Shown here one piece after another: positions 7,945 through 15,976 of a DNA stretch of 21,988 bases. The notes beneath the pieces were generated by a model. That model made no database searches. It saw only the letters and a program-made list of their open reading frames with translations, and was not told where the DNA came from. The translations under genes and the position numbers were made by a program. This stretch comes from Methanobacteriaceae archaeon. GTDB taxonomy: Archaea; Methanobacteriota; Methanobacteria; Methanobacteriales; Methanobacteriaceae. The stretch spans positions 1-21,988 of the forward strand of contig WOYJ01000139.1 of NCBI GenBank assembly GCA_011620845.1. The letters are read 5' to 3'. Position 1 is the stretch's first letter. Every line of letters begins with the position of its first letter.

Positions 7945-8652
7945 GAAAACTACGGCTTTGCCAAAGGAAACAACATAGCCATAAAATACACCCAAAAAAC
8001 CCACAACCCAGACCACATCCTCCTACTAAATAATGATACGGTGGTAACCCCTGAATTTTTAACAGAAATGGTAAATGTTGCTGAATCAGATGAAAAAGTG
8101 GGAATTGTGGGATGTAAATTGCTGAACGCCGATAATCCCCGAATAATCGATTCCACTGGACATATAATTAGTTGGGGGAGAATTGTTGACCGCGGTCATG
8201 GAAAAGTTGATAATGGACAGTACGACCATGAAATAGAAGTAATAGGTGCCATGGCTGCCTGTGCATTATATAAAAAGGAAATGCTCAGGGATACCGGTCT
8301 ACTGGACACCGGTTACGTTACCCTGGGCGAAGATGCCGATCTATCCTGGAAAGCTCATAACCTGGGCTGGAAAGCATTATACGCACCAGATGCAGTTGTA
8401 TACCATAAGAGGGGCAGGACAATAACTAGAAAATCTGTAATCCCTGAAATGACAGTTTTAAGTTTGAAAAACACGGTAGAATATGTCACCCGGTACGGAA
8501 GTTCCTACAATAAACTCTTATTTCTATTCTTAATAACCAAAGAGGGATTACTCGTTTTGACAGGAAGCATAATAGGTAGAAATGAAACCAACAAAGGTGA
8601 ATACTTCAACACGCTGATGGAATCATATTTAAAGATGTTTAAAAGCTTTTAA
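7633..8652 (+). CDS. family 2 glycosyltransferase, twin copy A
   Basis: A 339-aa GT-A fold enzyme of the rhamnosyltransferase-like group. I chose ATG 7633 because GGTGAT at 7623-7628 is a Shine-Dalgarno site four bases before it; the in-frame GTG at 7624 lies inside that site. Motifs: VSIIILNWNGWQDTLECLES (5-24), VILVDNHSQDQS (35-46), ENYGFAKGNN (105-114), LLNNDTVV (131-138), GEDADLSWK (232-240) and VVYHKRGR. The first 104 codons appear identical at DNA level to the next gene; beyond that the two diverge, with a different acceptor half. A hydrophilic insert (about 54-100) separates the VDN strand from the GFAKGNN loop. Third codon positions in the shared block favour C, while the second half is more AT-rich, as if it were mosaic. 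Confidence 0.92.
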   Translation: MNPLVSIIILNWNGWQDTLECLESIYQINYPNYHVILVDNHSQDQSLEKIREYAKGKVKVTSPFFKHNPKNKPLTITELTNQEAEEQVNDIEISNNHLTLIKNDENYGFAKGNNIAIKYTQKTHNPDHILLLNNDTVVTPEFLTEMVNVAESDEKVGIVGCKLLNADNPRIIDSTGHIISWGRIVDRGHGKVDNGQYDHEIEVIGAMAACALYKKEMLRDTGLLDTGYVTLGEDADLSWKAHNLGWKALYAPDAVVYHKRGRTITRKSVIPEMTVLSLKNTVEYVTRYGSSYNKLLFLFLITKEGLLVLTGSIIGRNETNKGEYFNTLMESYLKMFKSF

Positions 8653-8672
8653 ATTATTATGAGGAGAAAATT

Positions 8673-9638
8673 TTGATGAACCCACTGGTTTCCATTATCA
8701 TACTCAACTGGAACGGCTGGCAGGACACCCTGGAATGCCTGGAATCCATCTACCAAATAAATTACCCTAATTACCATGTGATACTGGTGGACAACCACTC
8801 CCAGGACCAGTCCCTGGAGAAAATCAGGGAATACGCTAAGGGAAAAGTAAAGGTAACCTCCCCCTTCTTCAAACACAACCCAAAAAACAAACCCCTAACA
8901 ATCACCGAACTCACCAACCAGGAAGCAGAAGAACAAGTGAATGACATTGAAATATCAAATAACCACTTAACCCTTATAAAAAACGATATAAACTACGGTT
9001 TTGCAGCAGGAAACAATATCGCCATAAAATACACCCGGAAAGCACACAACCCGGACTACATCCTGCTTTTAAACAACGACACGGTGGTAGATCCTGAATT
9101 TTTAACCAAATTGATTCATGCTGCCAAAAAAGACCCTTACATTGGTATTTTAACCCCTTTAATTTACTATTACGATTACGATGGTAGTCAGGAGGTGGTT
9201 GCCAATTTAGGCGGTAAAGTAAATATAAAGAAGTATCCTGGTTACTATGATTTAACCGAAACTAGCAGTTTAGAGGATTATCCGGGGAACCTTATTGAAT
9301 GTGATTGGGTTTCCGGTGCAGCGTTACTTTTAAAGTCTAAACTACCTATAAAGCAATTGAATGATGATCTATTTTTTGGATGTGAGGATATCGACCTGGC
9401 CCTCAAACTCAAAGAATATGGATATAAATCTATGGTAGTCTTGGATTCATTTATATGGCATAAAGAAGCTGTATCCCGGAAAAAAAGGAGTTCAGGAGGA
9501 GCTAAAAGGGCTTTGATAGAGATCAGATCCAATTTAACCTTCCTAAAAGCCCACAACAATCATTATTACCTCTATTTACCACTGTATCTACTCCAAATAT
9601 TTGTATTATACTTTAAAATAATAATTAAACGGAATTAA
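8673..9638 (+). CDS. family 2 glycosyltransferase, twin copy B
   Basis: A GT-A fold enzyme of 320 aa from the preferred ATG at 8676; the TTG at 8673 just before it is also in frame, but GAGGAG at 8661-8666 is better spaced for the ATG. The first 104 codons match the upstream twin exactly. Downstream it has INYGFAAGNN, LLLNNDTVVDPEF, then a distinct acceptor half with CDWVSGAALLLKSKL, CEDIDLALKLKEYGYKS and IWHKEAVSRKK. A hydrophobic aromatic stretch near the end (YYLYLPLYLLQIFVLYFKIII) could associate with the membrane. It is probably co-transcribed with the twin, 23 bp apart. The shared donor half suggests the same nucleotide-sugar, and the different second half a different acceptor. Confidence 0.92.
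   Translation: MMNPLVSIIILNWNGWQDTLECLESIYQINYPNYHVILVDNHSQDQSLEKIREYAKGKVKVTSPFFKHNPKNKPLTITELTNQEAEEQVNDIEISNNHLTLIKNDINYGFAAGNNIAIKYTRKAHNPDYILLLNNDTVVDPEFLTKLIHAAKKDPYIGILTPLIYYYDYDGSQEVVANLGGKVNIKKYPGYYDLTETSSLEDYPGNLIECDWVSGAALLLKSKLPIKQLNDDLFFGCEDIDLALKLKEYGYKSMVVLDSFIWHKEAVSRKKRSSGGAKRALIEIRSNLTFLKAHNNHYYLYLPLYLLQIFVLYFKIIIKRN
8676..8987 (+). repeat. 312-bp direct repeat, copy 2
   Basis: This is the partner of 7633-7944, in the same orientation, each copy forming the first 104 codons of a GT2 gene. The flanks are unrelated on the 5' side and only homologous (not identical) on the 3' side, which points to a recent duplication or gene conversion. Confidence 0.93.
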
Positions 9639-9874
9639 CTATGCTATAAAGATGGACAGATGAATGTGCTCTTAAATTCCTTCATCATCCATTATTGAAA
9701 ATAATTGTTAGGCAAAGTAGGCTTATTTTAACCTTAATAAAACCCGTAATCATTATTATTCTCTATTATATCTAGTTTTTCCTTGAAATTGCTTTAGAAG
9801 TGGTTTTATATTTAATTTAAAAAATTTTAAAACTTATTAAATACATAATAATAACCACAAGGAGGTGCTGATTT
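9639..9874 (+). promoter_or_regulatory. 236-bp gap with likely promoter and strong ribosome site of the DUF2769-like gene
   Basis: This is the largest gene-free gap in the window. A T-rich stretch (GTTTTTCC, about 9774-9781) may end transcripts from the glycosyltransferase run. TATA-like stretches lie at about 9804-9813 (TTTATATTTA) and 9834-9843 (TTATTAAATA). A near-perfect Shine-Dalgarno site, AAGGAGGTG at 9859-9867, precedes the ATG at 9875. The strong ribosome site suggests the small gene was once well translated on its own transcript. Confidence 0.5.
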
Positions 9875-10122
9875 ATGGGTATGGTTCCAAAAAATGAAGA
9901 AACCATGATTAAATGCATCTGCAACGCCTGCCCAACTATAACGAATGTATGCAGACGGGAAAAATGGGTGTATTTTGTTTTATAGGCGACGAAATAAGAT
10001 GTTTTGAAAATCCACAGGGATGTAAATCCCAGGAATGCAGTGTCTCATCTGATTTCAACTTCGATAAAGTATACCACTGCAAGGACGGCTCTCCAGAGAT
10101 GCAGTCCAGTTCAATGAGGTAA
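9875..10122 (+). pseudogene. cysteine-rich DUF2769-like protein gene, frameshifted
   Basis: From ATG 9875, behind a strong ribosome site, the frame reads MGMVPKNEETMIKCICNACP and then ends early at TAG 9983-9985. The second frame, from the CCC at 9931-9933 on, continues NYNECMQTGKMGVFCFIGD and ends at TAA 10120-10122. Restoring one base (CCC to CCCC) at 9931-9933 joins the halves into a protein of about 82 aa with a CxCxxCP cluster, a FC pair and later cysteines, which matches DUF2769 small cysteine-rich proteins of methanogens (possible metal binding, function unknown). It is either a pseudogene, a sequencing error in a short C run, or, less likely, a programmed -1 shift. It has no evident link to glycan synthesis. 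Confidence 0.72.
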
Positions 10123-10167
10123 GTTCGATTTTCCTTTTTTTATTTCATTTTAGATAACTGGTTTCTT
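10123..10167 (+). terminator. T-rich archaeal-type terminator between convergent genes
   Basis: The 45-bp gap between the convergent DUF2769-like gene and the GT4 gene holds T-runs on the plus strand (TTTTCCTTTTTTTATTTCATTTT, about 10129-10150, broken by single non-T bases). This is typical of archaeal intrinsic termination and would end plus-strand transcripts. Confidence 0.45.
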
Positions 10168-11346
10168 TTATCTTCTTTTTATAAAGTTTATAGCTTGATT
10201 AAATCCTTCAATCATGTTCTTATAGGTGAATCCCTCTTCAACAATTCTTTTAGATGCCTGACCCATTTTCTCTTCAAGCTCCGGGTCCATTAAAATTTTA
10301 TATAAAGCTTCATATAGAGCATTACAATCTCTTTCTGGAACAACAAAACCGTTTATCCCCTCTTCAATCATGAAGGTGTTACCTACGGCATCACTGGTTA
10401 CCACTGGTTTTCCAAAGGACATGGCTTCATTGACCACCAAGGGACATGCATCGGCATGGTGGGTGGTGATGGAAGGCAGTACAAAAATATTGGCGAGGAG
10501 ATAATAAGCCCCTAACAAATCATTGGGCACATTACCCTGGAAGTAAATCAGATCCTCTATCTTTAAACTGTGCGCTAATTTTTCCAGTTCCTCACGACAC
10601 TCTCCATCCCCCACAACAACTAACCTTACATCACCCATTTTTTTATGGAGCTTTTTGAAGGCCTTAAGGAGGTATCGAAGTCCCTTTAACTTAATGAGAC
10701 GCCCCACAAATAAGATAACCTTTTTATCTTCCAGTCCAAGCTCTTGGCGTATCTTCTCACAATTTCCATAATCATCTTCCTTTAAGTGTAAATTACTGAC
10801 ATTAGGCATGATGAAAATCTTATCAGGCGATACCCCTAATCCTGTGAAGAATTCCCGGTGTCTAGTGCCAGGTACTAAAAGAGAATCGGCACTGCGAGAG
10901 AAAAATCCAGCCAAAAACTTGGCAAATTTCCTCTTAGTGGTTTTAACGTTCCAGTCCCAGTCTTCCCTCCATAGGATGAATGGTTTCCCCTTTAGTTTCA
11001 CTGTTAAAAAGTACAGGAAGGTTTCAAATGCATCGGTGGGAGTATCCCAGCTACCGCCTACAAAGACATCATATTCTCCCAGAGCTCTTTTTATAGCGCC
11101 CCAAGCCACTCCAAACTTGTTAGGGACTATACGATAGTTTATACCTTCCATCCCTGGAATTTCCTTTGATAAATCAGTGCCATAGGTTCGATTGTAACCT
11201 TCCACATTGGTAAATAGAAACTCAACATCGTAGATCTCGCTCAATCTACGGAAAAATGGTTTACGGTACCACATTGCTGTGTGGTGTACGAATAATATTT
11301 TAAACCCTTCCTTACTTCCCTGCTTTGCTTCGGAATCATTTACCAT
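10168..11346 (-). CDS. family 4 glycosyltransferase with Asp in the EX7E motif
   Basis: A 392-aa GT-B glycosyltransferase. The N-terminal half has FKILFVHHTAMWYRKPFFRR (15-34) and ILWREDWDWN; the C-terminal half has VILFVGRLIKLKGLRYLLKA (210-229, conserved lysine 221), VVVGDGECREELEKLA and a donor-site motif ADACPLVVNEAMSFGKPVV. In most GT4 enzymes the motif is E-x7-E; here the first acid is Asp (D299) and the second Glu (E307). The start ATG (11344-11346) overlaps the end of the DUF2206 gene by seven bases (ATGGTAA), indicating translational coupling; GGAGG lies about 12 bases upstream. It is the last gene of the long minus-strand run. Sugar specificity is not predictable. Confidence 0.88.
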   Translation of the reverse strand: MVNDSEAKQGSKEGFKILFVHHTAMWYRKPFFRRLSEIYDVEFLFTNVEGYNRTYGTDLSKEIPGMEGINYRIVPNKFGVAWGAIKRALGEYDVFVGGSWDTPTDAFETFLYFLTVKLKGKPFILWREDWDWNVKTTKRKFAKFLAGFFSRSADSLLVPGTRHREFFTGLGVSPDKIFIMPNVSNLHLKEDDYGNCEKIRQELGLEDKKVILFVGRLIKLKGLRYLLKAFKKLHKKMGDVRLVVVGDGECREELEKLAHSLKIEDLIYFQGNVPNDLLGAYYLLANIFVLPSITTHHADACPLVVNEAMSFGKPVVTSDAVGNTFMIEEGINGFVVPERDCNALYEALYKILMDPELEEKMGQASKRIVEEGFTYKNMIEGFNQAINFIKRR

Positions 11347-13478
11347 AATATGAGGGCCCCTCCATTATCGTATATCCTGCTCTTTCCATCTAGAAGGAAT
11401 AGATATGGTTCCATATCCACCCGGATAAAATCATCACCCATATCGATGATCAACCGGTCATGTATGTTAACGTATCCCAGATAGATATAACCCCTATCTA
11501 TGGTTTTATTCCAGCCAAAAAATGAGCTGTTGATGTTTTCATTTGAAACATTCGGTCCATATGCTGTTAAGAATCTGGCAACCTCTCTTCCATCTGAATA
11601 TACTGTTAAGTTATTTATCCTGTTTTGGGAGACCCATTGGGCTGCTATAACTTCACTATCATAAATATAATTACCCTGTCTGAGTGTGCCGTTCGTTTCA
11701 TAGTCTGAAGAATAGGGCTGGCCCAGAGCACTGTACTGTAAATATGTTACACACGAAAACAGGAATATTAAAAGGAATAACAGGATATAAACATCCCATT
11801 TTGGTTTTTTAGTAATTCTAGCTACGAAAATACCGCCGATTACGAATACTGGTGCTAAGAATATTATCAACTGGAAAAACAGTCGGGCCACATCGTAGGC
11901 AATTGAGATGTAGGGCAGGGCCACGAATAAAACCAGTAAGACCAGGGATATAACTATTCCCAATATAAATTCCGTGGTGAACTTCTCCTGATAATAGCGG
12001 AACCTCCGGACTATGGCGACTAATCCCACCAGTATGGTGGCGAATATCAGATCATGGGCTATGACACTCACCATGTTGGGGAGTGACTTGAAAACCACCC
12101 CTAAGATGCCCAGGACATAGGCGCCCCTGGTTCCAACCAGAGCACTGCTTATTCCCGCGCCTGCGGTTAGTTCCACTGTTCTACCCAGAACCTGGACCCC
12201 GCTTGCAAACTGGACTTTAGCCACGAAAAGGTACCAGATGGCAATGAGTACCAGTGAAATGATTATGACGTCGAAGTTGGTGAAGACCAGCTTCCTCTCC
12301 TTTATTAAGCTCCTGAAAAAAGGGTAGAGCAGTATGGGTAGTATAAGTACGAATGCCACGTAGGCTGTGGAATAGTGTGATATCAAAGTTGCAAATATAA
12401 AAAGGACTATAAGGAATTTTCTAAACCAATTATCCAGTTTAGAGTCAAATACAACCATTATTGTGAGGAAGAAGAATATTATGGCTATCTCTTGTCTCAC
12501 TGCTCCCAGGAGGTTCATGAAAAATAGCTGGAATATAAAAAGCAGAGCCGCCAGAAATGCATATTTACCCGCTATATATCTTTTTGCAACCAGGTAAACG
12601 ATTAATGGCAATATAGAACCTATGATGGCCATGAATAATTTGAAAATGTATTCTCCACCCATCCCCGAGAGGACATGGTAGATCAGGGGGAGGATGGTTA
12701 TACTCATACAGGCATTATAGGCGTTGTAATAGGTATTCAGGTCCCAGTGATAGCTTAACTGGGTGAGTTGGAAGCTGTAATATTCCAGGTGAACATCTAT
12801 TCCCAGGAGGTGGTTGGAGGTTAATCCGTGCATCAGGAGCAGGCTTAGGCCAATGAGCCACAGTGCCAGGGGATAGGTAGCAGGATGAATCCTGTCCTTT
12901 AAATAAACCACTACCACCAGATACAGGGGTATTAAAAGGAGCATGGTTAAAAGTAGAACGTTGTTCTGGGTTGTGTTCATAAGATAAGTCCCTAGTATAG
13001 TCAGGAGAGGGAATAAAAATGGAAATATCAGTGGGGATCTTAGTTTATCCTTTAAACCTAATTTAAAACCAAAATCATCTCCTAAAGCGTTCCGGTTACG
13101 CCAGTAGGCAGCCATAGACAGTAGAACGACGAAGAGGTTTAAGGTAACAAAAACCGGGGTGAAGGATAGTGGCTGGTTTAACAGGGGATATAAACTGTTT
13201 AAAGCCAGGCCGATAATCATCAGGAAGGAAATACTCATTCCCACCGATAGAACAATTTTTTTAACTGTATCCATCCCTTTGAGATTCAATATTAGTATGA
13301 CCAAAAAGCCAGGGATTACAGAAAAGAATATGAAGGAGAACGCCTCTCTTAAAAAGGGTATATCTAGAATTATGGATAGATCAGTTAATATTAGGAAGAA
13401 TATAACTGTGAATATCCATTTTTTAATGTTGAAACCCTTCACTTGCTTGTTTATATCCATCATCCAAACCATCCGCAC
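11340..13478 (-). CDS. DUF2206 polytopic membrane protein, candidate GT-C glycan transferase or polymerase
   Basis: A 712-aa membrane protein with about 13-15 hydrophobic helices up to residue 581, then a polar C-terminal domain (about 582-712) that should face outside and holds sequons NGT, NLT, NVS, NSS and NKT. Recognisable DUF2206 features are GIDVHLEYY (226-234) after a helix, AVRQEIAI (326-333) and SHYSTAYVA (367-375). The N-terminal helices with IPGFLVILILNLKGMD (55-70) resemble the DUF1616 N-terminus. Acidic and His residues in an outer loop plus many helices recall GT-C enzymes that use polyprenyl-linked sugars; this role is inference. The start is uncertain: GTG 13478, ATG 13472, 13463 or 13460. 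A TATA-like stretch at about 13492-13504 would put transcription start close to 13475, favouring 13463 or 13460. It is coupled to the downstream GT4 gene by a 7-bp overlap. Confidence 0.82.
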   Translation of the reverse strand: MRMVWMMDINKQVKGFNIKKWIFTVIFFLILTDLSIILDIPFLREAFSFIFFSVIPGFLVILILNLKGMDTVKKIVLSVGMSISFLMIIGLALNSLYPLLNQPLSFTPVFVTLNLFVVLLSMAAYWRNRNALGDDFGFKLGLKDKLRSPLIFPFLFPLLTILGTYLMNTTQNNVLLLTMLLLIPLYLVVVVYLKDRIHPATYPLALWLIGLSLLLMHGLTSNHLLGIDVHLEYYSFQLTQLSYHWDLNTYYNAYNACMSITILPLIYHVLSGMGGEYIFKLFMAIIGSILPLIVYLVAKRYIAGKYAFLAALLFIFQLFFMNLLGAVRQEIAIIFFFLTIMVVFDSKLDNWFRKFLIVLFIFATLISHYSTAYVAFVLILPILLYPFFRSLIKERKLVFTNFDVIIISLVLIAIWYLFVAKVQFASGVQVLGRTVELTAGAGISSALVGTRGAYVLGILGVVFKSLPNMVSVIAHDLIFATILVGLVAIVRRFRYYQEKFTTEFILGIVISLVLLVLFVALPYISIAYDVARLFFQLIIFLAPVFVIGGIFVARITKKPKWDVYILLFLLIFLFSCVTYLQYSALGQPYSSDYETNGTLRQGNYIYDSEVIAAQWVSQNRINNLTVYSDGREVARFLTAYGPNVSNENINSSFFGWNKTIDRGYIYLGYVNIHDRLIIDMGDDFIRVDMEPYLFLLDGKSRIYDNGGALILW

Positions 13479-13550
13479 TCTTTATTAAATTTAATATTAT
13501 ATCTTATTTCCTTTAAAATGTTCAATCCAAAAAAATAAGATGATGTGAAT

Positions 13551-14684
13551 TTAGGATTTTGCCAGTATTTCCTTATATACTTTCTCCATATTACTGGCCA
13601 CACCTTTCCAGGTATATTTTTCCTCCACCAGTTTCCTGCCCCTTTGGCCCATCTCCCTTTGCATCTCAACATCACTGAGTATCTGCGTTATAGCATCGGC
13701 CAGTTTCTGGGTGTCTTGGGGTGGTGTTACTATTCCACCCTGGACTTGTTTTAGATCCTGGGCCACGCCTACGATATCGGTGGTTACCACCGGTGTCTGG
13801 CAGGCCAGTGCCTCCAGTGCCACTATTCCAAATCCCTCCTGTAAGGAAGAGATGGATGGTAGGACGAATACGCTTGCCTGGCTGTAATAATCTGCAATTT
13901 CCTCGTCAGGGATAAACCCGGCGAACTCCACGTTATCCTTTAATCCCAGTGAAACGGCCATTTCCTGATAATAATCAAGTAAAACGCCTTTACCTCCCAC
14001 AATTAATTTCACATCAGGTATTTTATTTTTAACTATTTTAAGGGCTTCTAAAAGATACTCCAGTCCTTTATATTTATGGAACTCATCCAGGACGCTTAAA
14101 AAGAAGATGGTACTTTTATCTTCATTACTTGAAGCTTGTTTTGGCTGGAATTTTTCCACATCCACCCCGTTAGGGATTACTTCTATTTTGTCCCGGTATT
14201 TAACTAGATAAGATGAGGATTGCAGGTAACCGGGCTGGGTTATGATGATCTTGGCTGCGGTTTTGAGCACGTAGTTTAGGCCTACTGAGTTATATATACG
14301 GGCTATCAGGCTTGCCAATCCCTGACCTATTATATCGTTGTGATAAGTTACTACCAGGGGCTTGTTTTTACTATTTGCATAAAAAGCGCTCCAGTCAGCG
14401 CTCCAGGGTGTGGGGATATGGGTGTGGATGATGTCATAGTCACCAGCTGATAGCGCTCCGGGGAGTCCGGTGGTGATGTTGGTGTTGGCTATTTTACCCA
14501 TGTAGGGCAGTCTTTCTACTTCAATACCTTCCAGTATCTCCTTACTTTTTATATTTGGCTCGTTGGCACATACCACCTTCACCTGGTTTCCTGATTTCAC
14601 CAGCTCCTGGGAAAGGTAGTAAACGTAGTTTTCCACACCGCCGGTGAAGGGATAAAACCTGACTGGTGTCTGTAATATCTTCAT
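13551..14684 (-). CDS. family 4 glycosyltransferase
   Basis: A 377-aa GT-B glycosyltransferase of normal length. The N-terminal half reads MKILQTPVRFYPFTGGVENY, with the glycine-rich GGVE loop (15-18) found in PimA-like enzymes, and IIHTHIPTPWSADWSAFYA (85-103). The C-terminal half has FFLSVLDEFHKYKGLEYLLE (194-213, lysine 206), VGGKGVLLDYYQEMA and the E-x7-E motif at E283 and E291 (EGFGIVALE) followed by ACQTPVVTTDIVG. There is no membrane segment. A weak ribosome site (AGGA) lies about nine bases before the ATG. The 72-bp and 75-bp gaps on either side are AT-rich, and the next minus-strand gene may have its own promoter. Confidence 0.9.
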   Translation of the reverse strand: MKILQTPVRFYPFTGGVENYVYYLSQELVKSGNQVKVVCANEPNIKSKEILEGIEVERLPYMGKIANTNITTGLPGALSAGDYDIIHTHIPTPWSADWSAFYANSKNKPLVVTYHNDIIGQGLASLIARIYNSVGLNYVLKTAAKIIITQPGYLQSSSYLVKYRDKIEVIPNGVDVEKFQPKQASSNEDKSTIFFLSVLDEFHKYKGLEYLLEALKIVKNKIPDVKLIVGGKGVLLDYYQEMAVSLGLKDNVEFAGFIPDEEIADYYSQASVFVLPSISSLQEGFGIVALEALACQTPVVTTDIVGVAQDLKQVQGGIVTPPQDTQKLADAITQILSDVEMQREMGQRGRKLVEEKYTWKGVASNMEKVYKEILAKS

Positions 14685-14759
14685 GTTTATTAATCCTTTA
14701 TTTAAGCTGTAATCTAAGTTTAATCTATTATTTAAAGTTATAATCTTTATTTAAACTTT

Positions 14760-15899
14760 TTATTTAAGTAAAAACTCCCAATAAGTTACCTCCAGCCGGG
14801 TGATTATATTATTCCAGTCGTAATCCTTGGCAAAATCTTTAGAACTTTCTACCATTTTTTTTCTTGATTCCAATGCTTCTAGTATATTATTTGAAAGTGA
14901 ATCTTCTGATAACTCAGCTATAAATCCATTTTCACCGGGAATTATCAGGTCTTTTGCTGCGTTCATAGGATGATCAACTACCACTGCGGGCAGTCCGCAG
15001 GCATTGGCCTCCAGGACAACCATACCAAAACCTTCCCGTACCGATGGAAGGACTAGTACTTTAGAAGATTTCATATGGGCTATCACGTCCTGATAATCCT
15101 CCAAAAATCCAGTGAAATTTACATCGTCCCTAATGCCTGATTGGTCGCTTAACTTTTCCAGGTTCTCTTTTTCGGGGCCTTCCCCGATGATGGTGCACTT
15201 TACATCTGGAAGAGTATTTTGTAAGTTAACCAGGGATTTTATGAGGAGGTCGGCCTTTTTTTCTTTGATCAACCTTCCCACGAATATGATATCTGATTTA
15301 ACCGGTGAAGGCTTTATCTGATTAATTTCCGCAAGATCGATTCCGTTGGGTATGACCACTGCTTTTTCCGATGACTTTATGTTCCGTAAATCATCTTTGG
15401 TCTTACGAGATACTGCTATGATCTTATCAGTCAATTTCACCATTAGTTTTTCAGTTAACTTGCCGAAAAATCCTGCTTTTCCCAGATATTCATACCAGTA
15501 ATCATTCCAGACTTCATGTAAGGTAATTACCATTGTGGATCTTCCAAAAAAGGAGTTGAATCCAGCTGTAAAACATGAAAAGAATGGAAATCCCTGGCAG
15601 TCAATGATATCATATCTTCCTGCCCTTAATTTAAAAAGGATCATCAAGGCAAAGTAGAGGGCTTCTTTAACGGATCTCTTATCATCCCCATAAAGTTCCA
15701 CAGGTTTACATACTCCATGTAACTTTATACCATCCATTTCCATGTCCTTTTTACCTGACTCGGGCCACCACCATCCCACACCATACCAGTGCACCTCATG
15801 GCCTTTATCTGCTAATCCTTTGGCCAGTTGGTAGATCCTCTTTTCGGCCCCTCCCTTTATCCAGGGGTAGACTGCATCGTAAATGAAGGCTATCTTCAT
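14760..15899 (-). CDS. family 4 glycosyltransferase
   Basis: A 379-aa GT-B glycosyltransferase. The start MKIAFIYDAVYPWIKGGAEK carries the KGGAE loop (15-19) of GT4 acceptor halves. Further motifs are HEVWNDYWYEYLGKAGFFGK, SDIIFVGRLIKEKKADLLIK (202-221), IIGEGPEKENLEKL (237-250) and the E-x7-E signature at E289 and E297 (EGFGMVVLE) followed by ACGLPAVVVDHPMNAAKD. It resembles archaeal mannosyl- and glucosyltransferases of S-layer or exopolysaccharide loci; donor unknown. AAGGGGG about eight bases before the ATG acts as ribosome site, and a good TATA box lies upstream at 15938-15946. Confidence 0.9.
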   Translation of the reverse strand: MKIAFIYDAVYPWIKGGAEKRIYQLAKGLADKGHEVHWYGVGWWWPESGKKDMEMDGIKLHGVCKPVELYGDDKRSVKEALYFALMILFKLRAGRYDIIDCQGFPFFSCFTAGFNSFFGRSTMVITLHEVWNDYWYEYLGKAGFFGKLTEKLMVKLTDKIIAVSRKTKDDLRNIKSSEKAVVIPNGIDLAEINQIKPSPVKSDIIFVGRLIKEKKADLLIKSLVNLQNTLPDVKCTIIGEGPEKENLEKLSDQSGIRDDVNFTGFLEDYQDVIAHMKSSKVLVLPSVREGFGMVVLEANACGLPAVVVDHPMNAAKDLIIPGENGFIAELSEDSLSNNILEALESRKKMVESSKDFAKDYDWNNIITRLEVTYWEFLLK

Positions 15900-15937
15900 C
15901 TTTTGGGCCCCCTTAAAAATAATTTATATCCATAAAC

Positions 15938-15946
15938 TTATATAAA
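15938..15946 (-). promoter_or_regulatory. TATA box of the GT4 gene at 15899
   Basis: On the minus strand the sequence TTTATATAA lies about 40 bp before the ATG at 15899. Using the usual archaeal spacing of about 25 bp, transcription would begin near 15916, just ahead of the G-rich ribosome site at about 15908-15914. This suggests an internal promoter in the long minus-strand run. Confidence 0.45.
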
Positions 15947-15976
15947 GAAGTATTTCAATTTTCAGGTTAAATACTA

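Noticed and set aside
7633..8987. The 312-bp direct repeats as ends of a mobile element
   Set aside because: There is no transposase or integrase between them, no target-site duplication, and the interval is exactly one GT2 gene.
13460..13675. Minus-strand 71-aa frame between the GT4 and DUF2206 genes
   Set aside because: Most of it overlaps the end of the GT4 gene in another frame, and the product is basic and tryptophan-rich without recognisable features.
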